Shown here piece by piece: positions 1 through 12,224 of a stretch of DNA of 64,000 nt. Made by a program: the position numbers and the translations under genes. The stretch is taken from assembly GCA_018105865.1 (NCBI GenBank), contig CM030849.1, positions 8,930,087 to 8,994,086 of the forward strand. Reading direction: 5' to 3'. Numbering within the stretch: position 1 is the stretch's first letter; every line of letters begins with the position of its first letter. The notes beneath the pieces were generated by a model, which did no database searches, was not told where the DNA came from, and saw only the letters and a program-made list of their open reading frames with translations. Source of the stretch: Metaphire vulgaris (Eukaryota > Annelida > Clitellata > Crassiclitellata > Megascolecidae).

Positions 1-705
1 CTTGCTGTGTGTATGACAGCTAGATTTTCTAAAAAGTTAAGGTGCAACAAAATATTTCAGCATTGATACCGGTATTGCAGTGCTACTAGCCTACTATGCT
101 CTAGTAAGCCTACTGTATTTGGTATTGAAAACTGGTAAGATTAAATTTTGGCAATTCTTTTTTAATTCTCCTATTATGCCACTTAAAATCAGTCATATTT
201 TCGCCTGGTGTTTTACTTACTACAGATAGCATCGTCGTTTGCAGTAAGTCGGCCTCGTATTATTACTTGCCAAATCTTGGACATTTATTGTCTTCAGTAA
301 GTCACTTGACCCGAACAAATGCCCTCGGCCACAACAACTGAGGTTGACTCCAATTCTACTGCGATCGTCGTACGCGCAATCGCATCCGGAGAAAAATCGA
401 AGACGAATACACGCCACGGTCATCATTTATAAACATACAAACAGGTCCTTCGTATATATACATATATATATATACTGTATATGTATACAAACTGTGCATA
501 TATAATATGCATATCTATTCAGTGCATATACATACAGTATATACACACATATAGAATCATTTTACTCGTATGTATGATGTGTATATATATATATAAACAC
601 ACACATATATATATATACCATGTATGTGTGCATATATATATACATGTATATATATATACACACATACATATGAAGAATTTGAATTAAGGAAGAAAATGGT
701 CATGC

Positions 706-742
<37 letters not shown>

Positions 743-900
743 GACGTGTATTCAGTGGATTTTCTTTATCTGCTCCACCAAGAATTTGTCGATGTTGTTG
801 TTAGAAATTGGTTCATAGTCCTTCAATATTGCTATATGAATTGTTGGCATTTATTGATAATTTTGCAATTTTTCTTTACTTCCTAACTGTGCTCTTGACA

Positions 901-950
<50 letters not shown>

Positions 951-1210
951 AATTATGTATGTATGTATGTGTGTGTAGGTCTATGTATCTGTGTCTGTGT
1001 CTGTGCCTGTGTGATATTATTATGCTAAAATCTGATAATAATTTTGTCAGGTTCCTTAAAATATTGTTTATTTTGAGTTAGATTTACCATATTCTCTCTC
1101 TCTCTCTCTCTTCCTTCTTCCCTTCTTTTCTTCCTATCTATCTCCCTCTTTCTTTCTCTATCGTTGTCTGTATGTCTTAGGTACCTAATATCGTTTTCCG
1201 TCCAGAGAAC
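1..1210. other. Non-genic AT-rich DNA with microsatellites
   Basis: No gene is supported here. I see (TA)n/(ATGT)n tracts at about 450-665, a GA/GACA tract at about 708-745, a (TA)n run into (TG)n at about 900-950, and a TC-rich tract at about 1092-1115. The short open frames are low-complexity by-products of these repeats. Confidence 0.7.
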
Positions 1211-1229
1211 TAACTTAACGAGGATTCGC

Positions 1230-1415
1230 CCGTGGCCAGGCAAAATATCCGCGTACAAAATGTCACAGACAAAATATCCGCGGACAAAATGTCACGGACA
1301 AATGTCATGGGAACAAAATGTTATGGGGACAAAATGTCACGGTATAGTGTTAGGGTTAGAGTTAGGGTTACATTTTGTTCGCTGACATTTTGTCCGCGGA
1401 CATTTTGTCTTAGCA
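1230..1415. repeat. Foldback repeat of GACAAAATGTC units with a TTAGGG-like core
   Basis: The left arm (about 1235-1342) repeats variants of GACAAAATGTCACG and GACAAAATATCCGCG. The right arm (about 1370-1410) carries the same words inverted (ACATTTTGTCCGCGGAC). Between them is a short core reading GTTAGGGTTAGAGTTAGGG. A second, more complete copy in the opposite orientation lies at about 51,525-51,750. GACAAAATGTC is nearly self-complementary, so both single units and whole arms can fold. Family unknown to me; probably a non-autonomous DNA element. Confidence 0.65.
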
Positions 1416-1779
1416 CCTATTCGCCGTATTCGAGTATGTGCGCTATTAAATGATCCTCCATAGAAGCGCTATATGAATGATCCAAGTCATATCTGCATGC
1501 CATATTAATTTTGTGTTTGTCCAATATGAGATTCTGTTGCAGCATACAAACACACGGGCAAGCGAAAACAGACTGATTCCGAAATACATTGTCAGATGGC
1601 TTCACGACGATGATTTCGACGCACGTATGTTAAAAAGTATTGCAGATAATCGAATGAAAAGAATCGGATTAACAACAGACTCCTAGAATGCATTGTGTTC
1701 TCTGTAGTTTCTCTGTTTAGGCCTACACTGCTTAGAAGATACTAGAAAACTATGTATATATAATTATATCTAAGGTATA

Positions 1780-2200
1780 TATTTTATGCCATCGGTACTT
1801 TGTTCACGAGGGACTTATGATAAAAATTGTCTGGAGACAGACATAGAAATGGTGTTATCCTCGGAAGGCGATTGCGTTGAGGCGCTGTAGTGTGACTGAC
1901 ATACGCTGGAAAAGGAAACTGCCTTCCCTTTTGTCTCCGGATTGTTGAGCGATTGTTAATCGTCGACGCAGCGGGTCAGCGCTAAGAAAGCTAAGAAAAC
2001 AGAGGGCGTCTTGGTTGATGAAGGCCTAGCGTCTCGAATGCAATACAGCTGTACAGCTGTAGACAGTATTGCACTGTACGCGGACACCAGACCTTGATAT
2101 TTGAACGTTTTGCTGACAGCAGCGGCTTCTGCGGAGGCTCGTGCAGCGAGCGAAGTGGTGGGTAGGTAATGGATATGAAGTCCAAAATTATGCAATACGT
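1780..2200 (-). mobile_element. Degenerate 3' end of a retroelement (same family as 21.2-22.7 kb)
   Basis: On the minus strand the peptide HYLPTTSLAARASAEAAAVSK matches, position for position, the C-terminal part of the longer element at 21,279-22,718 (THLPLTSLSPGAAAEAASVRK). Both copies end in a similar untranslated tail (TATGCCATCGGTAC / TATGCCCTCGGTAC on the + strand) running into AT-rich repeats. The frame is interrupted, so this is a dead, 5'-truncated copy. Confidence 0.7.
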
Positions 2201-2484
2201 CAAATTTTTCGCAAATGAGGAATACTTAATTAGAGATGTTAAAGTCAAACATAAGGGAAAATAGGAAATTCTGAAGAACCGATAGATAACACGAAATATA
2301 TTTTATTCAACCAAAAAAAACGAGTCTGTCTTCTAACCAAGACAGCAATAAGAGCAATAGCTGCTAGTTGTTTAAATTTAAATCTTGAGGCAGGAATCTT
2401 CTCTTTTTGGATGCTCTGGTATAGTTACGATCACAGTTGTCACGCTGTAAGCACCAGCAGTAAATAGCATAGGCAAATGTTTGA

Positions 2485-2679
2485 ATGGAAAGCACTTTTG
2501 ATGTACAGGAGATGGTGACCTAATAGTAGTCTGCCATAATGTTTGAGTTCCACCTGCCTTGATATCTACGTTCCATGGGTGATATCTTGATGGAAGCGTT
2601 CTCCTTGTTCTTCACTCATAGCTCCAAGATTTGAAGGTAAGTAGTTCAGGTGGCTATGAAGGAAATACAACTTGACACT
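2485..2679. repeat. 195-bp direct repeat, copy 1
   Basis: This segment of the 2.4-3.8 kb pseudogene recurs at 2865-3059, 380 bp downstream. By eye I find no mismatch. It covers the part coding SVKLYFLHSHLNYLPSNLGA and about 100 bp following it. Confidence 0.9.
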
Positions 2680-2864
2680 CATGTTTGCTCCCAGTCTTCG
2701 AAAAGCAATCTTTGAATTTTTAACTGAAATGTCATAATTCTCGGCTCTGAAGTTGCCAAGAAAGTCAGTAATCAGGTCGCAAAAACATCTTGTCTACAAA
2801 TATAACATCCCATTGATTCAATAAGTCCTTTGATGTTGATGCAGTATACAAACTCCTCTTCCAT

Positions 2865-3059
2865 ATGGAAAGCACTTTTGATGTACAGGAGATGGTGACC
2901 TAATAGTAGTCTGCCATAATGTTTGAGTTCCACCTGCCTTGATATCTACGTTCCATGGGTGATATCTTGATGGAAGCGTTCTCCTTGTTCTTCACTCATA
3001 GCTCCAAGATTTGAAGGTAAGTAGTTCAGGTGGCTATGAAGGAAATACAACTTGACACT
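2865..3059. repeat. 195-bp direct repeat, copy 2
   Basis: Same sequence as 2485-2679, with no difference seen by eye. Because the surrounding pseudogene is visibly decayed, the identity implies a recent duplication, gene conversion or an assembly error. Confidence 0.9.
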
Positions 3060-3789
3060 ATCAGAATATATCAGAAGATCATTCTCTCTGCCATGATACA
3101 TAAGTGTGGTTCATGGAGCCAACACTGAACAGGTTCTTTTCCTTCAGTCTTGAACCCAGTAACTCTGCTGACGACTTCGGCAGATCAAGATCTCGTACAA
3201 GGTCATTCAAGCTTGGTTGAATGTTTGATGCATTCCAGCGTCAATTTCTGAGGCCACGAAATCTTCACCATCGGTGTCTGTTGACTGACTAAATTTATCG
3301 TCGTCATAAACTCCCAAAGTAGTGCAAATAGGTACAGAAACTTCGTCACAGTGAGCAACCGGTCTTGGAGCAGAGGGGAGATTTGGGTACTGGATGAAAG
3401 TCTTTGTTTGTCTTTGTAGACATGCCTGCAATATTGACCAAGCAGAAGCAGCAATTATCAACATGGTATCGAGGCTCTCACCAGTCGCCACACCATTGGA
3501 ACTCCAAAGCTAAGACTTGTTCTCTGACCTTAAGTCCACTTTCTGAGGCGTTCAACACATGTCCTGCACACTTTATGTGGTACTCAAGGTTTTTCATGGT
3601 CACCCAATTTAACTCCAAAATATGCATGATAAGCTTTATGCACAAATTCAGACACATCTCTCCTTTGTTTAGGTGTTGTAAAGCAACCACAAATGCAGCA
3701 AAACTTGTCAGGACTCAGGATCATTCCTGCACCGTCCACGAAGTGTTTGAGTGCTGGTTGACATATTCCACAGAAAACGTTTTAAAAGA

Positions 3790-4215
3790 GTTAAATTTTC
3801 CACAGAAAACGTTTTAAAAGAGTTAAATTTGCTGCGACTTGTAAGCTTTATGAACGACTGAATGCTGCCGTCGGTTTCTCGCTGTTTATATCGGCCTATA
3901 GCCACGAAATGCTGACGTCTGCAGTTTAAAACCGCCTATAAAGCTGTTGTATTATTAAATAGTTATACCCACTGCATATTCGGCATATCTTTTTGCACAT
4001 CATTATCTTTTTGCTTATTCAATATAGCTAAGAAATTATAATACATAATGCTATGTTATTACTGTAAACAGTAAATCAGTAAACAGCGTTTTGCGGAAAA
4101 ACTGGACGTGACTGGAGGAAATGGATACGATTTCTGGATTCAGCACACCAAAATACATAAAGATCACATGTTGCCTTCAAGTCAGCAAAATTGACGTAGA
4201 CCAGTGTTACATATA
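3790..4215. other. No gene seen
   Basis: AT-rich unique-looking sequence. A 29-bp piece (CCACAGAAAACGTTTTAAAA and following bases) is tandemly duplicated at about 3770-3828. No coding signal. Confidence 0.6.
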
Positions 4216-4216
4216 T

Positions 4217-4770
4217 ACTAGAAAGATGCTCGCTTCGCTCGCAGTGCAGGATAATACTAATCCAATACCTATACCTAATACCCAATCATTGAATTCATGC
4301 TGAACAACATTTCAATGATCGCCACCTAGCCAAGCTCTGCGCCACGTAATAATTAGGCCTATGTACGTTAAAATCACGCAACTGTGGCCATTTGTGACGC
4401 TGTACACGTATTTTTTGTGTACGTTAAAATGTACGTTAAAATTGCGCAACTTCCTCAAGCTACGAACAATTGTTACCAATAGCAACGTCGTCGCACGCCC
4501 AGCCCTCTGACGCTGCAATGACTCGACTAAACCGTGTTAAACTACGATTCTACGAACAATTGTTACCAATAGCAACGTCGTCTTCGAACATCGTCCACCA
4601 ACGCATCGCGACGTAAGGACTAAACCGTCTACCAATATTCAACGCTCGCCCACCAACGCATCGCGACGTAAGGACTAAACGGTCTAAACCGTCTACCAAT
4701 AGTCAACCAATCAGAACGCTTGAAGGTAACAGACAGAGAGACATACAGATAAGGATCTTAATATTATAGA
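4217..4770 (-). mobile_element. Possible short Helitron-like unit
   Basis: Read on the minus strand the unit would begin TCTATAATATTAAGATCC (4770 leftward) and end GCGAGCGAAGCGAGCATCTTT followed by CTAGT (4217). A TC start and a CTRRT end preceded by a short GC-rich repeat are Helitron hallmarks, but the terminal stem is weak and the flanking bases do not clearly fit A/T insertion. Inside are imperfect tandem repeats (ACGAACAATTGTTACCAATA twice; CCACCAACGCATCGCGACGT twice). No helicase is encoded. Confidence 0.3.
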
Positions 4771-4815
4771 TATAGGCATATATATATATGCTTTCGGTAT
4801 TTTGGTACTAATTTT

Positions 4816-5434
<619 letters not shown>

Positions 5435-5435
<1 letters not shown>

Positions 5436-6058
5436 GGCGGTCATTGGCACGGGGAAGTGTGTCAGCGATACAGTGTTCTCAGTCATGCAGTTGTGTGCTT
5501 GTGGGCGTGACTGCGTGTCGTGCATCAGGCGCTCCAAGGCTTTATTGTCCGTAGTCGGTTTCTCGATGAATAGCTCTGTTGCCGTCGGCGTTTATTTCTC
5601 AAGTGTTGCTTGGTTTTCATTTCTGCGCAAAATAAATGGATTTAGCGATTTCTCTGATCTTTCAATCTTTGGTCAATCAACGTCTAACAGACTGATATCC
5701 TTGAGTCTAAGCTTCGTATTGAGGAAATACCAAGGAAGTATAGTTAGGAAGAGCGGATTGGAGAAGCGAGTTTGAACGAGGAGACGAGAATATCAAAGCA
5801 ACAACAAAAGGTAGATTAGAGCATGTTAAAGTATTAATTTAGAAGAATAAGATTATTTTTACTCGTTTTTGTAACTGTTCGTATAAATGCCAAAACACTA
5901 GACCTACCTCAGTCTGGAAGGCTGGATCTGACATAAAAATGTTAAATTTAATTTTAAAAAGATTTGTCATTTTGTAAAATTCTTGATTTTGACGCCTAAT
6001 TCCGGAAATTAATGTTTGAGTTAGTTGAAATGTTGCGTTCTAGATCATATTTGCTAGC
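5435..6058. other. No supported gene
   Basis: A 114-codon frame opens inside the GATT array and ends at 5775, but it shows no domain or splice context and I do not accept it. The rest is AT-rich unique sequence. Confidence 0.5.
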
Positions 6059-6066
6059 TATTAAAC

Positions 6067-6418
6067 CAGCGGTTCTCAACCTTTATAGTGCCGCGACCCT
6101 TTTAGTTCAATTCCCCATGATGTGGCGACCCCCAACCGTAAAAATATTTTCGTTCATAATGTAAGCTGCTAAAAATAATAATGCAATGACAATTAAAATG
6201 TTTGAAACCATTCTGATTCAATTGTCTGCAATGTCTATCCTTGGATGACAATTATAGTTTTTAAAAACTAGTAACTACTAATGGGGAGATTTTGTATAGT
6301 AACAAGTTTTACGCATCAAAAAAGAGACAACCCCATTTATCCGATGGTCTCAGGCGACCCCTGGAAAATTGTTATTCTACCCACGTCGGGATCGCGACCC
6401 ACAGTTTGAGAACCGCTG
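6067..6418. mobile_element. hAT MITE, CAGCGGTTCTCAACC family, copy 1
   Basis: A 352-bp element with terminal inverted repeats CAGCGGTTCTCAACC and GTTTGAGAACCGCTG. It is flanked on both sides by the identical 8-bp duplication TATTAAAC (6059-6066, 6419-6426), the hallmark of hAT insertion. Inner words such as GTGCCGCGACCC and AGGCGACCCCTGG are shared with copy 2 at 24,892-25,260 and resemble hAT (Charlie-type) short elements known across animals. No transposase is encoded. Confidence 0.92.
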
Positions 6419-6426
6419 TATTAAAC

Positions 6427-7212
6427 CATGACATGAAAACTCGCAAAACCTCATAAGTGCACGAACTCCTAGGACTCACCGATACACTCGTTGGTATTCT
6501 CTTCTCTTTGCAATGAAATATGTCATCGTACATTCACTGACTTAATGCGGCCAATCCGAGATATATTGCGGTCAATATTGCCGAGTAGCCCTGTTGCACG
6601 ATAGAAATAGGTTCAATGGTTGGTTCAGTGGCTCTCTTGCAATGCGGTCAGAGAGAAATTGGTTCTAACTTCTGAGGCTTTGGAGACTAAATGTTCAAAA
6701 CTGCGAGAAACAAAGCTAGGGTCAGCTGGAACTAAGCAATTCCAAAACTCTAACGCAGACAATTTGATGTAGCTAAATATGAATATACTAAATAAAAATA
6801 ACTCAAAATAATAATTGCTAGTATTCTAAAATGCTAAAAAGCAGAAAAGTAACTCTAGTTAAAAACAGAATCCAGCAAGAAGTAAATATAAATTTTTCAA
6901 ATTGATTTGACTAAAGTTAAATATGTTATTTGTGTATAGAATTTAACCCGTGGACGTATAAAAATAAACAGATTCTCTTATTGCTACGAGGTTGCCCCTG
7001 TTGCACTCAAATCAAAGGTCTTTACTGTTTGCTCTTGGTAGTCAATAAGTGAGAGTGGCCGATTTTTAAAAAAATCAGTGTGGATCGGACTGATCCGACT
7101 ACATGTTCTATGCTTCGCCGAAGTGGTTTAACCCAAATAAATACCCAAAATCAAACATTGAGTGCAAGCTGTTGCTTATATAGCTAGAGGTAGACTTAAT
7201 AGCCTTATAAAC

Positions 7213-7275
<63 letters not shown>

Positions 7276-8124
7276 TTATTATTAAGATTAAAATTCTAGA
7301 TCAAAATGTCCGTCGGGCCGTCTCTGATGGCAGAAGTGCCAGAGTAATCGCCTAAAAGTATTACGAACAATAAAATGCAGGACATCCTTCAGTTCCTTTG
7401 CTTGCATTTATTGACCCTTTCGTTTCCAATGCAGTTGAACGGTTTCTTGAAAAATTGAAGAATGCGGGTAGAAATGACCGCTGACCCAGCGTTTCATTTG
7501 TATTCGTCATTCTTCGTGAATTGAACAATTCGTCGTCGAAGTCGTCTAAGACTGTGAGCTGCAGCTGAGGAGGAAACTAGTCGTTCGCTCCATTTTTCGC
7601 AACAATCATGCGGAGATTCTTCCTCTTGTGACCCACTTCACAAATGCGTTCGTCAGTTAAATTATTTTGATACGAAATCTGGCGAAATTTCTAGAAAACA
7701 ACTGCAGCAAAACTGCTGACATTGACGCCGACATGTAAGTTTTTCGCGCAAAATCTGTCTTTTATTGGAAACGACCATCGTCACGACGTCTCGTATTCTG
7801 TGAAGCTCTTCGAATTTTGTTTTACGATCATCTTTTCTTACCTGTGAGGCGTCCACCAAAGCCACACAGAATACTCTTCAAATTTTATATAAATAGTCAC
7901 CGTTTTGTTGCCTGTTTCCAATTTTATTTCTCTTCTCGCATGCAGGTATCTAAGAATTAAGAACCTTTTAGAATTAATCTCAATGCGTCCAAAGAAGCAT
8001 CGAGAGCCTAGATGACTGCAACAGACTGGTCTCGAATTCAGGAAAAACAAATCCCAAATGACATTAACTTGGCAGAGGTGCCAACCCTGATTTAGAAAAT
8101 CCCAACTCCATCCTATTCCGTCCA
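6427..8124. other. No clear gene; (ATT)n array at 7206-7276
   Basis: Mostly AT-rich sequence with a 70-bp (ATT)n tract. Between about 7440 and 8040 CpG content rises and two overlapping minus-strand frames of 67 and 70 codons appear. They show no recognisable domain and could be an unrecognised exon or chance. Confidence 0.4.
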
Positions 8125-8132
8125 GTCTTTCC

Positions 8133-9082
8133 CAGAGATGTACGCAAGTCTCTAACCTCGAGTCTCAAGCAAGTCTCGAGTCTTTACTCCCAAGTCTCAA
8201 GTCAAGTCGCAAGTCAGAGGCCTCGAGTCGCAAGCAAGTCTCAAGTCTTTACCCCAAAACTCAAGTCAAGTCGCAAGTCAGAGGCCTCGAGTCGCAAGCA
8301 AGTCTCAAGTCGGTAGTCAGTCTCACCCAACGTGTATATTTTAAACAATAAGCAATGGTAGTTAATTACTATTATTACGAATTAATAGTAATCAATATAA
8401 TAGAGTACATCTGTTATGTGAGTAATTATTTACTTTAAATTAATACATTTGATGCCATGTGATCAGTAACTAATCATCAATTAACTACCGGTAGATTAGA
8501 AAAGTAACTGAACAACACGTGGCTCTACGTTTTTTTACATTCTCATTAATTAAAATCCTTGAATCCGAATTTAACAACTTTCGGAGCCGCAACTTCAGGA
8601 TGTCCATGACTAGATTGACTACTTGTAGATCTCTCCATTTTACTTTCAGACTGAAAAAACTTTTTACTATTAAATTAATGCGAGAATATTAAGCCGCATA
8701 AATATGCATATAATTTACTAGTCTAGACTCTAGAACAAAGCATTTGACGCTATAATATAGTGTTGCCACTTGCAGCAGAATTTTTATAAAAAATACGTGG
8801 CATGACAGACAAATAGCGCAATTTATAAGCCGTGGTCGGCTTATCGTGAATTCATTATCGTGATCGTGAGCGGAAGAGTTATTAGGGAGATTGCATCGCA
8901 GAAAACTTAAAAGTCGCAAGTCACAGGCCTTGAGTCTCAAGTAAGTCTCAAGTCTTTACCCCCCAAGTCTCAAGTCAAGTCGCAAGTCACGGGCCTCGAG
9001 TCGCAAGCAAGTCTCAAGTCTGAAAATTTGCGACTCGAGTCGACTCGATTCTCGAGTCGGCTGACTCGAGTCTCCAACTCTG
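8133..9082. mobile_element. hAT element with AAGTCTC/GAGTC subterminal arrays
   Basis: A 950-bp element starting CAGAGATGTACGCAAGTCTC and ending CTCGAGTCTCCAACTCTG. Perfect 8-bp duplications GTCTTTCC flank it (8125-8132 and 9083-9090). Both ends carry arrays of AAGTCTCAAGTC/GAGTCGCAAGTC words (about 8145-8325 and 8905-9070). The centre is AT-rich and shows no transposase. The first ten bases match the hAT element at 51,198. Confidence 0.9.
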
Positions 9083-9090
9083 GTCTTTCC

Positions 9091-9364
9091 GTTTCCATTT
9101 CGATACTAGTCATTTCCGTATGAATCTAATTGTCAGCTCGAACTTCTACGGCGTTTCAGTTAGAGTCACATTGAATCCGCAATTTACTCTTACGGCCGTA
9201 ATTTCTTCGTTGATTCACAATTGTTGTCCAACTTCCAGACAATCAGCGACGAGAATGCTCACCCACTTCAGAAGAATATCAACCGTAAAAATTCTAATAC
9301 ATTGTCAAATACAGCGCTATATCGCTATTGCAATACTTTTCTCTTATAGTACCCATAAATTACA

Positions 9365-9436
<72 letters not shown>

Positions 9437-9770
9437 CTCTTATTTCCATATTATGTCATGAAAACATGGAAACATTTAGGCCTACTCCAAAAGCATAGAT
9501 GATACGTGACGACATCTATTAAGCCAATGTAATGTGAGTCTAATGGAATTGGAATGATAGGGTTCTGCGGCTCTTTCAACGTCCTTAGGCTAGTCATGCG
9601 ATTGTTCAAGAACGAGCAAGCGGCCAGAATTTAATTTCGGGGGATGTTTAAAGCAATAGTTATAGCCTTAAGTCACTGCTATTATAATGTAGCCATATAA
9701 TTTTTAAAAATTATTATTTTGAACTTAATAAAATTGAAATGTGGATCGCGTTAGTTAAAGAGCTTTTTCT
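9091..9770. other. No gene; (AAT)n array at 9364-9434
   Basis: Unique AT-rich sequence with one AAT array of about 70 bp. A 113-codon frame spans the array and is mostly poly-Ile, so I reject it. Confidence 0.55.
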
Positions 9771-9782
9771 GTAGCTATAGTA

Positions 9783-10464
9783 AAGGTAAAGGTTGGTCCC
9801 GTACTCGAGTCCGAGCGTTGGGTTCCGTCGCTTATGTCCGGCCTGGGCAATCAGCGACGTAGGTGGTATAAGCCATTAATCTGGGGTAGGTTGCCATTAC
9901 TTTCCCCAGACCCACGTTTTACCTCGCAGTTTATCCCGGAGCGTATCGTTTTTAAACGCTGCTCGCTGACCTTCCGAGCCTTGCATGACCCTTTCTGCCC
10001 GGAATATCTTTCGGCGTTGATACGCAGGCCGGTGATGACAGACTGTCGCAAACAGCTTCGTTCTAGCAAACTATCTCACCTCTACGTTCCCCCTCCGTCT
10101 AAGACCGTGAAGCTTGGAGAAAGATCTGTGACTCGGGGCAATCCTCTTCTTTGGAACGCACTTCCAGCTTCTGTGACCACGACAACCAACTTCGAGTCGT
10201 TCTTATCGAACCTTAAAACGCATTTATTTCGTATATCGTATGAGTGCCTTTTGTAAAACGCTCTTGCCTTTGGCCTTGGCCATGCTATAGCGCTACATAG
10301 ATTATCAAGTAGAATAGAATATAATAGAATAGTTTAACGTTGCCCCTCAGTTTACCACCGCCCTTTAGCGAGTAAGGCTGAGTCGACCTGCTCCTGCGGG
10401 AATTGAATCCGTGACCTCCTGCTCCATCGTCCAACGTTGTTACCACTCTGCTATCTTCCCGCCC
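9783..10464 (-). mobile_element. tRNA-derived SINE split by a LINE 3' fragment
   Basis: The unit is bounded by a 12-bp duplication GTAGCTATAGTA (9771-9782 and 10465-10476). On the minus strand its 5' end (10464 to about 10340) looks tRNA-like, with an A-box-like TAGCAGAGTGGTAAC and a B-box GGATTCAATTCC, followed by the motif GGTCGACTCAGCC. The far end (about 9783-9850) ends in CCTTTACCTTTA. The middle (about 9850-10,320) is a LINE fragment in the opposite orientation, inserted after the SINE arrived. Confidence 0.65.
9850..10320 (+). mobile_element. LINE (CR1/L2-like) 3' fragment
   Basis: Plus-strand frame ending at 10,256 with FKRCSLTFRALHDPFCPEYL, the block ERSVTRGNPLLWNALP and the C-terminus NLKTHLFRISYECLL. 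The same order occurs in the LINE at 12,225-13,207. This is the extreme C-terminus of the reverse-transcriptase polyprotein, 5'-truncated. A GCGCTACATAGATTATCAAG 3' tail with ATAGA repeats follows. Confidence 0.8.
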
Positions 10465-10476
10465 GTAGCTATAGTA

Positions 10477-11122
10477 GCCTAATTTATTGTAAATCTAAAC
10501 AATTAAAAGGTTATATTTATTTAACAAAGGAATTACTTGTATTAACGAATTTGACGAGTTTTCGCAAATTCCCGGGGCAGAGGCGTGCTCAATAGGCCTA
10601 AGTTTCAAAATATATTTGTGTTTATTTTTTTCAATTTAACTGATAAAACGATATTAAAATATTAAAAAGCAGAAAAATACATTCACAAAGATATTCCATT
10701 CTGGATTTGTGATTATAAATGTTTCAAGTTAAAGGTTGATTGGAGAAAGAAAAGAGTGGATAAATAGGAAAACCTGAAGCAGAAAAGAGATGGACCGGAA
10801 ATGAAGGTCGTAAAAACTGCTGGGTGTGATTCATTCTTTTAACCTCTTCAGTGAACCATAAGTCCGAGAATGTGACGAAAATGAAACAGAGAAAGCAGAA
10901 CTTTTAATTCGGTCAAACGCTTCAACGCGATGCTTAATACTATTAAATTACAAGGCAGGATTGTTTTTTTTACATTAAAGCGGAGAATCTAGCTTTTTAT
11001 CCTTATATCCGATGTCAATTGATGGCATGCGGCGAATGGACAGATATTGGTCATAAATTCGAAGCATGTCCTGAAACATAAGGTCACTGCACTACAACTG
11101 GACCTGCACTTGAATTCGTGGT
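10477..11122. other. No gene seen
   Basis: AT-rich sequence without a long frame or repeat that I can classify. Confidence 0.5.
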
Positions 11123-11130
11123 TAGGCAAC

Positions 11131-11355
11131 CAGGGCCGGATTAAGGTCCGAGTGGGCCGGGAGGCTGAGAAAAAAGGCCGTCGCCTATACTGAATATCTC
11201 TGACAAGCAAAAAAGGTCATCTCCCTTTCAAATCGTGCTGCAAATCGTGCTGACAAGCAAAAAAAGAAAAAAGGTTATCTCGAAAATCGGTGGGCCTATT
11301 TTCATGATGGACCGGGGGATACAGCCCCCTCAGCTTCCGCCTTAATATGGCCCTG
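11131..11355. mobile_element. hAT MITE, CAGGGCCGGATTAAGG family
   Basis: A 225-bp element with ends CAGGGCCGGATTAAGG and CCTTAATATGGCCCTG and identical 8-bp duplications TAGGCAAC (11,123-11,130; 11,356-11,363). It contains the word GACAAGCAAAAAAGG, also seen in the AGTGGCGTAGCC elements at 33.2 and 39.8 kb. Confidence 0.9.
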
Positions 11356-11363
11356 TAGGCAAC

Positions 11364-12224
11364 ATATTTAGCGGATTGATCCGGTGATCTGTGTAAGATT
11401 TCGTCATTGCAAAGTCTGGAGACTTCGCTCACTTACATCTCATAGGCAAAGCTACGTATGTAGGCCTACACCATTTTCAGGAATTCACAGTGCTGCAGCA
11501 CCCCTTCTGTTGACGAGAACAGACTTCTTATATCTGAGGAATGACCTGGTCTTTTGCGGGTGGATTTGAAGTACCATCTATTGATACTTTTGGGTATTAG
11601 AACTGGTGCTATAGAAGTTCAAGAGACTTACGAGAGTTGCGTTTCGATCAGAGACAAGATAGACAGTGCGAAAAGTTTGATTATCTTAAGTAATTCTTGA
11701 AATTGACCAAACACAAGCTGTGCCAAGGTCGAGACGATGCACATGCATCAGAGAAGGAAGGTCAGATCGGCAATCATGGCGAGATAACCTGACCAATACT
11801 CTTTACAGACATTACAGGCGTTAACTTTTATTCGGCTTCTAAGGCTCGAATCCCCCCACGCGCATATTTTTAGAGGCTACCACAAAGAAGGGAGACGGAC
11901 GGTATGGGTGTTGAACCCGCACACGTTTTCATCAAAATTTACACCAATGTTCACAGATGCTAGTAGATGTGATGGAGTATTGCAGAAATCTAGGGAATGG
12001 TCGTTGTTGTCATGAATGATGTGCTCAAGATGAATACGGGAATAGGACTTCAATTAATACGCAGGCTTCAGGTTTCAATATCAGGTTTGTCTAGGACTAT
12101 GTGGATATTTAAATCACTCCCGTGACGAAATGTTCAGCAGGGGAAGAGATCAGATAGGCACTATCCAATAAAAGATATTTATATGCAGAAGGAGGAAGAG
12201 CTGCTATCATTAAAAGCTTAGGTT
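11364..12224. other. No gene seen
   Basis: Unclassified sequence with short frames only. The tail end grades into the LINE that begins near 12,225. Confidence 0.45.

Larger units (their letters stand above)
2378..3765 (-). pseudogene. Pseudogene of a repetitive metazoan protein family of unknown function
   Basis: Read on the minus strand from about 3765, the N-terminal part encodes a Cys-rich zinc-finger-like segment (SPDKFCCICGCFTTPKQ, later HKVCRTCVERLRKWT) with at least two in-frame stops where the family has sense codons. A middle stretch reads YPNLPSAPRPVAHCDEVSVP (3,350-3,400 region). The C-terminal part reads FLHSHLNYLPSNLGAMSEEQ and GERFHQDI, ending at a stop near 2378. I recognise these blocks from a protein family found in many copies in insect, cnidarian and other invertebrate genomes; its function is not known to me and the copy number suggests a mobile or viral-like origin. 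Stops, frameshifts and an internal 195-bp duplication show this copy is dead. Confidence 0.7.

Noticed and set aside
8133..9082. CRISPR array from the regularly repeated AAGTCTC words
   Set aside because: No constant-length spacers, eukaryotic context, and clear hAT ends with 8-bp duplications.
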